A DNA stretch of 64,000 bases. Source: BJGV01 sp964194745. Its GTDB lineage: Bacteria; Pseudomonadota; Gammaproteobacteria; Burkholderiales; Nitrosomonadaceae. This document shows positions 43,315 through 52,535 of this stretch, in pieces; position 1 is the stretch's first letter; each line of letters opens with the position of its first letter. Position numbers and translations under genes: made by a program. The notes beneath the pieces were generated by a model. That model saw only the letters and a program-made list of their open reading frames with translations, ran no database searches and was not told the DNA's origin. The stretch covers positions 1,488,001-1,552,000 of the forward strand of contig OZ252054.1 of assembly GCA_965248035.1 (NCBI GenBank). The letters are read 5' to 3'.

Positions 43315-46300
43315 GTCGTTCTTCCACCCAAGGTACATCTGAAGCGCTAGGGAAACTTGCAGCTCGCTGCGGCATCGCATCAGAGTATCAGGACATCTGG
43401 GGCAAGCGTCACGCTACCTCAGACTGCGTCCGACGGGCGATACTTGCTGCCATGCAATTCTCTTCAGAGGTCAGCCCCGATGATTCGCTACGTGAAATAG
43501 AGGAACGCGAATGGCGCCGGTTATTGCCACCTGTAAAGGTGTTACGAACCGGCGAGGTGCCTGCCATATCACTCTCACTGCCGGTGGCGTCTACAGGGAT
43601 CCAACATCGCTGGATTATAACACCGGAGAAAGGTACGGCGATGATGGGAGAGTTTTTACCCAACGAGCTACCAAAGCTAGATGAACAGTATCTGGGCGGG
43701 GTATATTTTCTACGTGTTGAGCTCGGCATACCACTGCTTTCAACACCCGGCTACTATCGCTTAGAAATTGAGCAGCAAGGACGTGAAACCGAGCTGCAGG
43801 GAACTATGATCCTCATCATTGCGCCGGAAAATTGCTACCAACCCGAAGCTGTGAGAGGAGAAAACCGAGTGTGGGGGCCAACTTTGCAGCTCTATGGACT
43901 ACGTTCACGACGTAACTGGGGGATTGGCGACTTCAGTGATTTGCGTGCTCTGGTAGATCTAACCGCTGATGCTGGTGGTGGTGTGGTTGGAGCTAATCCA
44001 CTGCATGCCTTATTTCCAGACGATCCTGGGCGGGTCAGCCCCTACAGCCCATCGAGCCACTGCTTTATTAACACCCTTTACCTCGATGTGGAGGCTATAC
44101 CAGAATTTGTAGAATGTGAAGCCGCGCGCCATCTTGTTGCCTCTGATCGTTTTCAGACTCGGTTGCGACGGCTGCGCGCAAGCGAAAAGGTCAACTACAA
44201 AGAGGTATCTGCAGCCAAGCACTCGGTATTGTCGTTGCTTTACCGTCACTTTCGTGATCACCATCTTGTGAATGACACCGATAGGGCGCACGCATTTCGA
44301 TTCTTCCGCGATGAAGGTGGTGAGGCCCTTGAATATCATGCGCGCTTCGAAGCCTTGCAGGATCATTTCAGACGCGAAGACCCCGCTGTCTGGGGCTGGC
44401 CGGTTTGGCCGGAGCAATATCACAAGCCCGAGTCGCAAGCGGTGGCAGAATTCGCAGCCGAACACGCAGTTACCGTGGAGTTCTTCGTCTGGCTGCAATG
44501 GTTGATCGACGAACAGCTTGCTGTCGTTGGTCAGCAATCCTGGCGCCGTGGTCTGGGCGTGGGTCTTTATCAGGATTTGGCAGTGGGTGCGAGTCCGGGC
44601 GGCTCAGAGTCCTGGGTCTGGCAAGACGTTCTTGCTTCTAGCGCCTATACTGGGGCGCCGCCCGACGAGGTAAATCTTCTCGGGCAGGATTGGGGACTGC
44701 CACCATTTGTGCCGCATCGTCTGAGGGAGGTGGCCTATATGCCCTTCATCGACGTGCTGCGTGCAAACATGCGCCACTGTGGCGCATTGCGCATTGATCA
44801 CGTTATGGCGCTCGCTCGCGTTTTTTGGGTGCCTGCAGGTTTGACCCCAAAGCAAGGTACTTACGTTTCTTATCCCATGGAAGACATGCTTGGCATTGTC
44901 GCACTTGAGAGCCAGCGGAACCACTGTCTAGTGATTGGTGAGGACTTAGGTACGGTACCAGAGAACTTCCGACCCCGCCTCGCAGCAGCCGGCGTGCTTT
45001 CCTATCGACCTTTCCTGTTTGAGCGCACGAAAGAAGGTGGCTTCAAATCACCGATCGATTATCCACACCAAGCTCTGGTGGCCGTGAGCACCCACGATCT
45101 GCCAACTTTGTGTGGCTTCTGGAAGGGAAGTGACCTCGACGCCCGTGCTGCTCTGCAACTTTTTCCCTCGGAGGAGCAGCATGCCCGTCTGGTCGTTGAG
45201 CGTGTTCAAGATCGTGCACGCTTTCTTATAGCCTTGGAGCGCGAGGCCTTGTTACCGAAGAGCGCAAGCATAGATCCGGTTTCCGTGCCCGACATTACGA
45301 CGCCCTTTGTGATCGCAATCCATGCTTATCTAGCGAGGACTAAGGCGCAGGTCATGTTGGTGCAGCCCGAGGACATTCTTGGTGTCCTCGAGCAGACCAA
45401 CCTCCCAGGTAGCCAAGATGACCAGCATCCCAACTGGCGGCGGCGATTGCCATTAGATCTTGAGGACTGGTGGGATGATGGTCGCTTTACTGCTGTTAGA
45501 GAAGTGTTGTTCCGTGAGCGCGGTAGCGGGGTAGCTCCTAAAGATGAGGAACTATTGCCGTCCCGCCAAGCCGTAATACCGCGTGCAACCTACCGGCTCC
45601 AGTTCAACAGTGGATTCACTTTCACACAAGCTGCGGCGCTAACGCCTTATCTTGCTGAGTTGGGAGTGAGTCATTGCTACGCCTCATCCTATCTCAAAGC
45701 TAGACCTGGTAGCAGCCACGGATATGACACCGTTGCCCATGGCTTCCTCAACCCGGAAATTGGCACACAACAGGAATATGAGGATTTTGTAGCTACGCTA
45801 AAGTCACATGGGTTAGGTCAGATCCTCGACGTGGTTCCCAATCATATGGGCGTCATGGGTGCTGATAACGTATGGTGGCTGGACGTGCTAGAGAATGGTC
45901 CGGCCTCAGTCTGGGGCTCTTACTTCGACATCGATTGGGAGTCGCTTAACCCTGACCTTAAGGGTAAGGTGCTCTTGCCCTTGTTGGGTGTCCACTACGG
46001 AACGGTGCTTAATGGCGGTGCGTTACATCTGGATTACGACATAGCACGCGGCGAATTTAGCCTATATTACTACGAACATCGGTTACCTGTGGATCCCGCG
46101 ACCTATCCAAGTATCGTTGGTCTTCACATGGAGCGCCTTGCGGCCGTTCTCGGGGAAAATCACGAGGACTACGTCGATCTACAGACCCTCCTCGCTGCCT
46201 TTGGGCGCCTGCCGGCGCGTACTGATAAGTCTCCGGAACGTGTAGCTGAGCGTCAGCGTGATAAGGATGTACATAAGCGCCATCTAACTGTCCTGAGCGA

Positions 46301-48449
46301 AGCTTGCGTCGACATCTCGCGCCATATTGCAGATAACCTGGTGGAGTTCAACGGTCGCCCTGGCGATGCGGCCAGCTTCGACCTGCTTCACGAACTGATT
46401 CAACTTCAAGGCTACCGCCTTGCTTACTGGCATGTCGCGCTCGATGAAATAAACTATCGGCGTTTTTTCGACATCAATGATCTTGCAGCTCTGCGCATGG
46501 AGGAACCCGCAGTGTTCAAGGCCACACACCACTTCGTTCTCGATCTAGTAGCCCAGGGCAAGGTCGAGGGGCTACGCATCGACCATCCGGATGGGCTTTA
46601 CGATCCAGGTCAATACTTCCGTCGCTTGCAACAGGCCATCGGTGGCAAGATCTTCGCGCCGGGTGAGCGGTTGCCGCTCTATCTAGTGATCGAAAAAATC
46701 CTCGCCGACCATGAGCGCTTGCCAGACGATTGGCTGATCCATGGAGATACCGGCTACCGTTTCGCCAACTTGGTGAATAACCTTTTTGTGGATAGCGCTG
46801 CTGAACGTCGAATGACTCGTATCTACCATGATTTCACGAATACGGACGTCGACTTCGATACACTTGCTTACGAGGCTAAGAAGCTTATCATGCACAAAGC
46901 CTTAGCAAGCGAGCTAAATGTTCTCGCCAACCGCCTGACACGCATTGCTTCTGCAAGCCGTGATACCTGTGACTTTACACTCAACGGGTTGCGCGATGCT
47001 CTTATGGAGATGACAGCTTGCTTCCCAGTCTATCGTAGCTATGTAGCCTACGGGCGTTTATCTGCAGACGATCGCCACCACATTGCCTGGGCTGCGGCGG
47101 TGGCCAAGAAGCGTAGTCCAGCCGCAGACTCTAGTATTTACGATTTCCTCCAAGCGGTATTGACTACCGATATTGCCCGCGGTCGTAGCGTCTCCTTCCG
47201 CGAACGGATACAGGACTTTGCAATGAAGTTCCAACAGGTTTCCCCGCCAGTCATGGCTAAGGGGGTGGAGGATACGGCCTTCTACCGTTATCATCGACTG
47301 ATCTCGCTCAACGATGTTGGCGGAGACCCAAGTCGCTTCGGAATTTCCGTGACAGCCTTTCACGCGGCTACGCGAGCCAGCGCATCCCGCTGGCCCCACA
47401 ACCTGCTAGCCACATCCACCCACGACAGTAAGCGCTCGGAAGACGTGCGAGCCCGACTCAACATCCTCTCTGAGATGCCGATGGAGTGGAAACAGATTCT
47501 TAAGCGCTGGAGTCGTCTGAACCGTGGTCGCAAGCGTGTTATCGATGGTATTGAGGCACCCTCCCGTAACGACGAGTACTTGCTCTACCAGACCCTGGTG
47601 GGTACTTGGCCGTTAACCCAACCTGACGAGTCGGCGCTTGCCGAATACCGGATGCGTATTGTCACCTACGTGATCAAGGCCTTGCGTGAGAGCAAGGAAC
47701 ACAGCAGTTGGATCAACGTGAACATTGATTACGAGGATGCCTCGAGTGCCTTTGTCCAAGCTCTGCTGGCGCCCGGAGAGAATAATCTTTTTTTGGTTGA
47801 CTTCGCATCCTTGGTACAGCCCATAGCCAACCGCGGCCTTCTTAACAGTCTTGCTCAGACCCTAATCAAGCTTGTCTCACCCGGTGTGCCAGATATCTAC
47901 CAGGGCTGCGAGCTGTGGCAGTTCAACTTAGTTGACCCGGACAATCGACGCCAGGTAGATTTTGTCCACAGGCGCAAGTTGCTTGCGGAAGTAAAATTGC
48001 TTGTTGATGCTCCACCGGAGCAGTGGTCGCAGCGCTTGCAGCCGCTGGTAGTGGACATGGCAGATGGTCGCATCAAGCTATACACTCTCTGGCAGAGTCT
48101 TGCCCTACGTGCGCGCTGGCCTGAAGTTTTTCGGGATGGTAACTACTTGCCACTCACAGTGCATGGCGAGCATGCTGCTCATGCCTGTGCGTTTGCCCGC
48201 CGCTGTGGAAATCGTTCCATAATTGCTCTCGTGCCGCGCTTGACCACGCGCTTGCTGGGTGAACGAAACATCCTACCCATGGGGCCAGAGGTATGGGGCG
48301 ATACAGTGCTGGAAGTGCCTAGCGAGTTGGTTGGTATTGAATGGAGTAATGTCTTCACCGGCGAACGCTACATGGCGACTAACAAATTTGAGCTGGGGCG
48401 GTTACTTGCCCATTTTCCGATATGTCTGTTGGCTGCAGAAGGCGCATGA
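43311..48449 (+). CDS. 4-alpha-glucanotransferase / maltooligosyltrehalose synthase fusion
   Basis: The 1712-aa protein joins two enzymes. Residues 1-~735 are MalQ (GH77) with RSRRNWGIGDFSDLRALVD, the nucleophile in LRIDHVMAL (near 494) and the acid in IGEDLGTVPENFR (near 541). From about 755 follows TreY (GH13_26) with RATYRLQFNSGFTF, ILDVVPNHMGVMG, GLRIDHPDGLYDPGQYF (near 1088) and VIEKIL. MalQ evens out maltodextrin chains and TreY makes their reducing end trehalosyl, so the fusion channels short glucans to trehalose. Start ATG 43311 overlaps the treZ stop. Its stop lies in a tRNA-Leu-derived segment. Confidence 0.94.
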   Translation: MSRSSTQGTSEALGKLAARCGIASEYQDIWGKRHATSDCVRRAILAAMQFSSEVSPDDSLREIEEREWRRLLPPVKVLRTGEVPAISLSLPVASTGIQHRWIITPEKGTAMMGEFLPNELPKLDEQYLGGVYFLRVELGIPLLSTPGYYRLEIEQQGRETELQGTMILIIAPENCYQPEAVRGENRVWGPTLQLYGLRSRRNWGIGDFSDLRALVDLTADAGGGVVGANPLHALFPDDPGRVSPYSPSSHCFINTLYLDVEAIPEFVECEAARHLVASDRFQTRLRRLRASEKVNYKEVSAAKHSVLSLLYRHFRDHHLVNDTDRAHAFRFFRDEGGEALEYHARFEALQDHFRREDPAVWGWPVWPEQYHKPESQAVAEFAAEHAVTVEFFVWLQWLIDEQLAVVGQQSWRRGLGVGLYQDLAVGASPGGSESWVWQDVLASSAYTGAPPDEVNLLGQDWGLPPFVPHRLREVAYMPFIDVLRANMRHCGALRIDHVMALARVFWVPAGLTPKQGTYVSYPMEDMLGIVALESQRNHCLVIGEDLGTVPENFRPRLAAAGVLSYRPFLFERTKEGGFKSPIDYPHQALVAVSTHDLPTLCGFWKGSDLDARAALQLFPSEEQHARLVVERVQDRARFLIALEREALLPKSASIDPVSVPDITTPFVIAIHAYLARTKAQVMLVQPEDILGVLEQTNLPGSQDDQHPNWRRRLPLDLEDWWDDGRFTAVREVLFRERGSGVAPKDEELLPSRQAVIPRATYRLQFNSGFTFTQAAALTPYLAELGVSHCYASSYLKARPGSSHGYDTVAHGFLNPEIGTQQEYEDFVATLKSHGLGQILDVVPNHMGVMGADNVWWLDVLENGPASVWGSYFDIDWESLNPDLKGKVLLPLLGVHYGTVLNGGALHLDYDIARGEFSLYYYEHRLPVDPATYPSIVGLHMERLAAVLGENHEDYVDLQTLLAAFGRLPARTDKSPERVAERQRDKDVHKRHLTVLSEACVDISRHIADNLVEFNGRPGDAASFDLLHELIQLQGYRLAYWHVALDEINYRRFFDINDLAALRMEEPAVFKATHHFVLDLVAQGKVEGLRIDHPDGLYDPGQYFRRLQQAIGGKIFAPGERLPLYLVIEKILADHERLPDDWLIHGDTGYRFANLVNNLFVDSAAERRMTRIYHDFTNTDVDFDTLAYEAKKLIMHKALASELNVLANRLTRIASASRDTCDFTLNGLRDALMEMTACFPVYRSYVAYGRLSADDRHHIAWAAAVAKKRSPAADSSIYDFLQAVLTTDIARGRSVSFRERIQDFAMKFQQVSPPVMAKGVEDTAFYRYHRLISLNDVGGDPSRFGISVTAFHAATRASASRWPHNLLATSTHDSKRSEDVRARLNILSEMPMEWKQILKRWSRLNRGRKRVIDGIEAPSRNDEYLLYQTLVGTWPLTQPDESALAEYRMRIVTYVIKALRESKEHSSWINVNIDYEDASSAFVQALLAPGENNLFLVDFASLVQPIANRGLLNSLAQTLIKLVSPGVPDIYQGCELWQFNLVDPDNRRQVDFVHRRKLLAEVKLLVDAPPEQWSQRLQPLVVDMADGRIKLYTLWQSLALRARWPEVFRDGNYLPLTVHGEHAAHACAFARRCGNRSIIALVPRLTTRLLGERNILPMGPEVWGDTVLEVPSELVGIEWSNVFTGERYMATNKFELGRLLAHFPICLLAAEGA

Positions 48450-48480
48450 TGTTATCATCCCGTGAATTTGAGTCTGGTGC
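48445..48480 (-). other. Degenerate tRNA-Leu fragment
   Basis: These 36 bp match 48748-48783, the variable-arm and anticodon part of the intact tRNA-Leu, at 30 of 36 positions and in the same orientation. The fragment covers the stop codon of the malQ-treY gene. It lacks acceptor and T arms, so it is not a working tRNA. Confidence 0.7.
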
Positions 48481-48666
48481 ATTGAGAAATCAGCATGATT
48501 CAGAGTAAGTAACAACAGTTGAATCTTTACCTTGCTTATTCCTGTTTTTCTCTACTTTTGTACCTCACTATGCCTTAGGTATGTCATGACAAAGTCATGC
48601 CAAAGTTGAATATCTTTTCCGACTGACAATGATCACCGTATTTATGTTGTTCTTCTTAATGTAAGG

Positions 48667-48726
48667 CAGTATCGACTGGTGCGTAAGTCAGTTTTGACTG
48701 GTGCATAAGTCAGTTTCGACTGGTGC
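48667..48726. repeat. 22-bp tandem repeats abutting tRNA-Leu
   Basis: Two full 22-bp units (48667-48688 and 48689-48710, containing GACTGGTGC and ending TAAGT) and a third partial unit that runs into the tRNA's CCA end. Each unit contains TGGTGC, the last bases of the tRNA read on the plus strand. Confidence 0.85.
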
Positions 48727-48807
48727 CGGGAGGGGGAATCGAACCCCCATGATGTTACCATCGCGGGATTTTGAGTCCCGTGCGTCTACCAATTCCGCCA
48801 TCCCGGC
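48721..48807 (-). tRNA. tRNA-Leu (anticodon CAA)
   Basis: The minus strand reads GCCGGGATGGCGGAATTGGT at its 5' end, with anticodon stem and loop GGGACTCAAAATCCC (anticodon CAA), a long variable arm typical of class II tRNA-Leu, T loop GGTTCGATTCC and an acceptor stem CCCGGC ending in encoded CCA. It decodes UUG. All stems pair. Confidence 0.97.
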
Positions 48808-49294
48808 AAAGCTTTTCCCGCTAGATTAGAATCTCGGAAGATCATTATTTATCAGTATATTGCAGCTTACATATAAGATAAATAGTTTGTGGAGCGTACA
48901 ATTAATTGTAACTCAGACTATGGTAAGAATGTTGGTTTCAGTGTGAACAAATTTCAAAAGGATTAGGGCACGCGTACACTTACGTTCCCAATATAAATCG
49001 AGGTTCTTACTTACTGCTTAGCTTTTTAGAGTCATCTAAAATATGAGTATCGTTATTGATATGACACTAAAATTTGTCGAGCAAATTTACATTTTCAATG
49101 ATGTGGTATTCTAAATATGTTGATATTATGTAGTAATTTTTAGAGGCACGAATTTTGCATGGATGTTTTCGGGTAGAACAATATTATTTGTTCGATGTAG
49201 CTAAAAGGGATCTTTCGTTTTTCAATTAACCTTTAATTGAATTCTCACTTAGCTTATCCAACAATTTTTCAACTATTCTAGGAATTGATTAGAT
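48808..49294. other. AT-rich gene-free stretch
   Basis: About 490 bp with no gene, no strong palindrome and no known RNA. It should hold the promoter of tRNA-Leu (leftward) and of the small gene at 49295 (rightward). Confidence 0.5.
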
Positions 49295-49612
49295 ATGAAT
49301 AAAATTAATATGGACGAAGCTAGGATACTCCTTGACTGTAAACACTTGGTTACACACTTAAAAGAGATAAAAGAGGCAACAAGAAAAATGCACAAAAAGC
49401 CCGATGAATCGTTGTTGGCTTTCTATCTCCAAGTGTTTAATAACCTGAAGGCTTTAAAAGACTCTTGTATAGAAAGTGCGGTTAATGTTTCAGAGAGAGC
49501 CAACTGGTGGAACAAAAAGGTTGCTCACAACCTAATTAAGGATATTACTCATCATTTCTCCCATGTAGAGCAGGAACTTAACAACCTACAAACAAATACA
49601 AATAAATTGTAA
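49295..49612 (+). CDS. Hypothetical protein, 105 aa
   Basis: A helical, lysine-rich soluble protein (HLVTHLKEIKEATRKMHKK at about 20-38). I know no family. Base composition is AT-rich, like the stretch before it and unlike the glycogen block or queA, which hints at acquired DNA near the tRNA. A modest AGGA lies about 10 bases before the ATG. Confidence 0.5.
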   Translation: MNKINMDEARILLDCKHLVTHLKEIKEATRKMHKKPDESLLAFYLQVFNNLKALKDSCIESAVNVSERANWWNKKVAHNLIKDITHHFSHVEQELNNLQTNTNKL

Positions 49613-49643
49613 CTTAACCAGACAGTGTCGTAATAACGAATAG

Positions 49644-49675
49644 AGGCACACTGTATGAGAAGATTTGGTGTGCCT
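49644..49675. terminator. Hairpin after the 105-aa gene
   Basis: AGGCACAC and GTGTGCCT form a perfect 8-bp stem with a 16-base loop; outside it AGACAG and CTGTCT can also pair. No T-run follows, so it may be an RNA structure rather than a terminator. The rest of 49613-49946 holds only a -10-like TATAAT (49934-49939) just before queA. Confidence 0.35.
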
Positions 49676-49946
49676 GTCTAGAGAGTAATCAGATAGCGGC
49701 CCAAGAAAAATATAAGCTTAACCCTCTCCATTCATTGCCCCGCCACATGTAGTTAGAAACTCATAGCCAGTGCTACCGTCAAAAATGTATTGCTATTCTT
49801 GGCGTCATCGTCTTGCCTGGCAAAAATACTATCCTTCTAAAAATTTTTTCATATCTTTTCGGCCAAGAGGTCGCAACTATCATGGAAAACATAGGAAGCC
49901 ACAACCCAGGTGGGTGAATGCACAGAGCGACGGTATAATGTATCGG

Positions 49947-50978
49947 ATGAAAATTCAGGATTTTGATTTTTCTCTTCCACCAGAACTCATTGCGCAGTTT
50001 CCAATCGGACAACGTACAGGTGGGCGAATGCTATGTCTTGATGGCAGAAGCGATGCACTGCAGGATGCAATGATTGTCGATCTCCCCCAGCATTTACGCT
50101 CCGGTGACGTGATGGTATTTAATGACACACGTGTCATTAAAGCACGCTTGTTCGGTATGAAAGATAGTGGTGGCAAGCTGGAGGTTATGGTGGAGCGCAT
50201 TCTGAATGAGCATTGTGTGTTTGCGATGATACGTGCAAGTCATCCTCCTCGATCTGGTTCTAGGCTTATTCTTGCTGGAGTGATCCCGGTGACGGTATTA
50301 GGGCGTGAGCATGATTTTTATACATTACGTTTTGATCACAAGGATACAGTCATCGAATTGCTTGATCGTTACGGCGGTCTACCGTTGCCATATTACATCC
50401 CGCGAGAGGTGACACAGGAGGACGAGGTACGTTACCAGACTGTCTATGCGAGAGAGAATGGTGCAGTAGCGGCGCCGACCGCGGGGCTACATTTTGATGA
50501 GGTCATGCTGTCAAGATTGCGAGAAATGGGGGTAGTAATCACGTATGTAACGTTACATATAGGTGCGGGTACGTTTCAGCCAGTGAGAGTAGAAAATATT
50601 ATTGATCACAAAATGCATAGAGAAATTTTTCATGTTCCAGAAGAAACAGTGGAAGCTATCCGGTTTGCAAAGACTTCAGGCGGACGAGTACTAGCAGTTG
50701 GAACGACATCGTTGCGAGCATTGGAAGCGGCGGCTGAGGCTGGTGGTGAATTAATACCTAGCTATGGTACCACCGATATTTTCATCACGCCGGGTTACCG
50801 TTTGCGAGTAGTCGAACGATTGCTGACAAATTTTCATTTACCTCGCTCCACCCTACTGATGCTGGTATCCGCATTTGGAGGCCCGGAAAATATATGTCGT
50901 GCATATCAGCATGCGGTAGATGAGTGCTATCGATTTCTCAGTTATGGTGACGCCATGCTAATCGAAAGGCAAACGTGA
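49947..50978 (+). CDS. queA: S-adenosylmethionine:tRNA ribosyltransferase-isomerase
   Basis: QueA (343 aa) adds the epoxycyclopentanediol ring in queuosine synthesis. The start MKIQDFDFSLPPELIAQFP at 49947 is the family N-terminus; upstream frame to 49770 has no family sequence. FNDTRVIKARL, AAPTAGLHFDE and GTTSLRALEAA are conserved blocks. TATAAT ends 7 bp before the ATG, so the message may have almost no leader. The stop overlaps tgt as GTGA; the two act in the same pathway. Confidence 0.95.
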   Translation: MKIQDFDFSLPPELIAQFPIGQRTGGRMLCLDGRSDALQDAMIVDLPQHLRSGDVMVFNDTRVIKARLFGMKDSGGKLEVMVERILNEHCVFAMIRASHPPRSGSRLILAGVIPVTVLGREHDFYTLRFDHKDTVIELLDRYGGLPLPYYIPREVTQEDEVRYQTVYARENGAVAAPTAGLHFDEVMLSRLREMGVVITYVTLHIGAGTFQPVRVENIIDHKMHREIFHVPEETVEAIRFAKTSGGRVLAVGTTSLRALEAAAEAGGELIPSYGTTDIFITPGYRLRVVERLLTNFHLPRSTLLMLVSAFGGPENICRAYQHAVDECYRFLSYGDAMLIERQT

Positions 50979-52084
50979 GATTCCAAGTGCACTCTAGTGA
51001 CGGCTTAGCTCGCCGCGGAACCATAACGTTGGCTCATGGTAAGGTAGAAACACCGACCTTCATGCCAGTGGGTACCTATGGTGCAGTTAAGGCAATCTCA
51101 CCAGAAGAATTGCGAGAAACTAACGCGCATATCGTACTCGGCAACACGTTTCATCTGTGGCTGCGGCCCGGCTTAGACGTAATTGATGCGCATGGCGGCC
51201 TGCATCGATTCATGGGCTGGGATGGACCGATATTGACTGATTCTGGAGGATTTCAAGTTTTCAGTCTAGGCAGGATGCGAAAAATCACCGAACAAGGGGT
51301 AAAGTTTCAATCGTCGGTGAATGGCGATACATATTTTCTTACGCCGGAAGAGTCCATGCACATTCAGCGTACACTAAATTCCGATATCGTAATGATATTT
51401 GATGAGTGTACGCCCTATCCAGCAGATGAATCGATGGCAAGAATATCTATGGAGCTAAGTTTGCGCTGGGCAGAACGTTCGAGGCGTGCTCATGACGACG
51501 ATGGAGGAAACTCCAACGCACTATTTGGCATCATTCAGGGTGGAATGCACGAAAGCTTGCGTGATTATTCTCTCGCTGGGTTGCAGGATATAGACTTTGA
51601 TGGTTATGCTATAGGTGGGCTGTCGGTGGGCGAGCCCAAGGGTGACATGCAGCGCATTCTCAAACATACTGCCCAACAATTACCTGTTGATAAGCCGCGT
51701 TACCTTATGGGTGTTGGAACCCCGGCTGACATTCTCAATGCTGTCTCACAGGGTATGGACATGTTTGACTGTGTGCTGCCAACACGTAATGCTCGTAACG
51801 GCTGGCTGTTCACAAGTAATGGAACACTCAAGCTGCGTAACAAACAATATCGCACGGATACAGCGCCGCCAGATGAGCAATGTGGTTGCTACACCTGCTG
51901 TCATTTTACTCGTGCCTATCTACATCATCTGCAGCGTATTAATGAAATTCTTGGTTCGCGTCTTAATACTTTGCATAATTTGTATTACTACCAACAATTG
52001 ATGAGTGAAATTCGTGCTGCCATCGAGATTGGACAATTTGGAGAATACGTACAAGAATTTCAAGCCAACGTCGCATCATGCTAA
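50975..52084 (+). CDS. tgt: tRNA-guanine transglycosylase
   Basis: Tgt (369 aa) swaps guanine 34 for preQ1 in queuosine tRNAs. Substrate residues are in LTDSGGFQVFSLG (about 87-99, catalytic Asp) and the nucleophile aspartate in MFDCVLPTRNARNG (about 264-277). The zinc site is CGCYTCCHFTRAYLHHL. GTG start overlaps queA. yajC, secD and secF follow, the usual order. Confidence 0.97.
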   Translation: MRFQVHSSDGLARRGTITLAHGKVETPTFMPVGTYGAVKAISPEELRETNAHIVLGNTFHLWLRPGLDVIDAHGGLHRFMGWDGPILTDSGGFQVFSLGRMRKITEQGVKFQSSVNGDTYFLTPEESMHIQRTLNSDIVMIFDECTPYPADESMARISMELSLRWAERSRRAHDDDGGNSNALFGIIQGGMHESLRDYSLAGLQDIDFDGYAIGGLSVGEPKGDMQRILKHTAQQLPVDKPRYLMGVGTPADILNAVSQGMDMFDCVLPTRNARNGWLFTSNGTLKLRNKQYRTDTAPPDEQCGCYTCCHFTRAYLHHLQRINEILGSRLNTLHNLYYYQQLMSEIRAAIEIGQFGEYVQEFQANVASC

Positions 52085-52121
52085 AATGCACTTCCATTGA
52101 AATCTCCTTTGGAGAAACGCT

Positions 52122-52454
52122 ATGTTGATTAGTGAGGCTTATGCTCAGGCTTCTGCCCCAGCTGGAGGAGGAATGTTAATGGAGTTGCCGTTGATCGCAC
52201 TGGTCATCGCCATATTTTACTTCGTGGTAATTCGTCCTCAGACGAAGCGAGTGAAGGAACAAAAGTCGATGGTTGAGGCGCTGCAGAAGGGTGATGAGGT
52301 AGCAACAAGCGGCGGCGAGCTAGGGCGAGTAACCAAGCTTGCCGGGAATTACGTGATGTTGGAAGTTTCCCCAAACGTGGAAGTTATAATGCAGAAGACG
52401 GCCATTCAAACCCTGTTGCCAAAGGGAACATTGAAGAGTATCGGAAAGGAATAA
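52122..52454 (+). CDS. yajC: Preprotein translocase subunit YajC
   Basis: A 110-aa inner-membrane protein with one helix (LMELPLIALVIAIFYFVVIR, about 19-38) followed by the conserved RPQTKRVKEQKSMVEALQKG and GDEVATSGGELGRV. It associates with SecDF. GGAG lies 8 bases upstream of the ATG. Typical in length and placement. Confidence 0.95.
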   Translation: MLISEAYAQASAPAGGGMLMELPLIALVIAIFYFVVIRPQTKRVKEQKSMVEALQKGDEVATSGGELGRVTKLAGNYVMLEVSPNVEVIMQKTAIQTLLPKGTLKSIGKE

Positions 52455-52535
52455 TTAACAGTAGCAAAGCTGAAACGTAAAGGGAAAAATGTAATCCTTC
52501 CCACATCGTCTTTCTATTCGCACCTATCTAAAACC

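Noticed and set aside
49770..49946. N-terminal extension of queA
   Set aside because: It has no family sequence and a -10-like TATAAT lies inside it; the family start is 49947.
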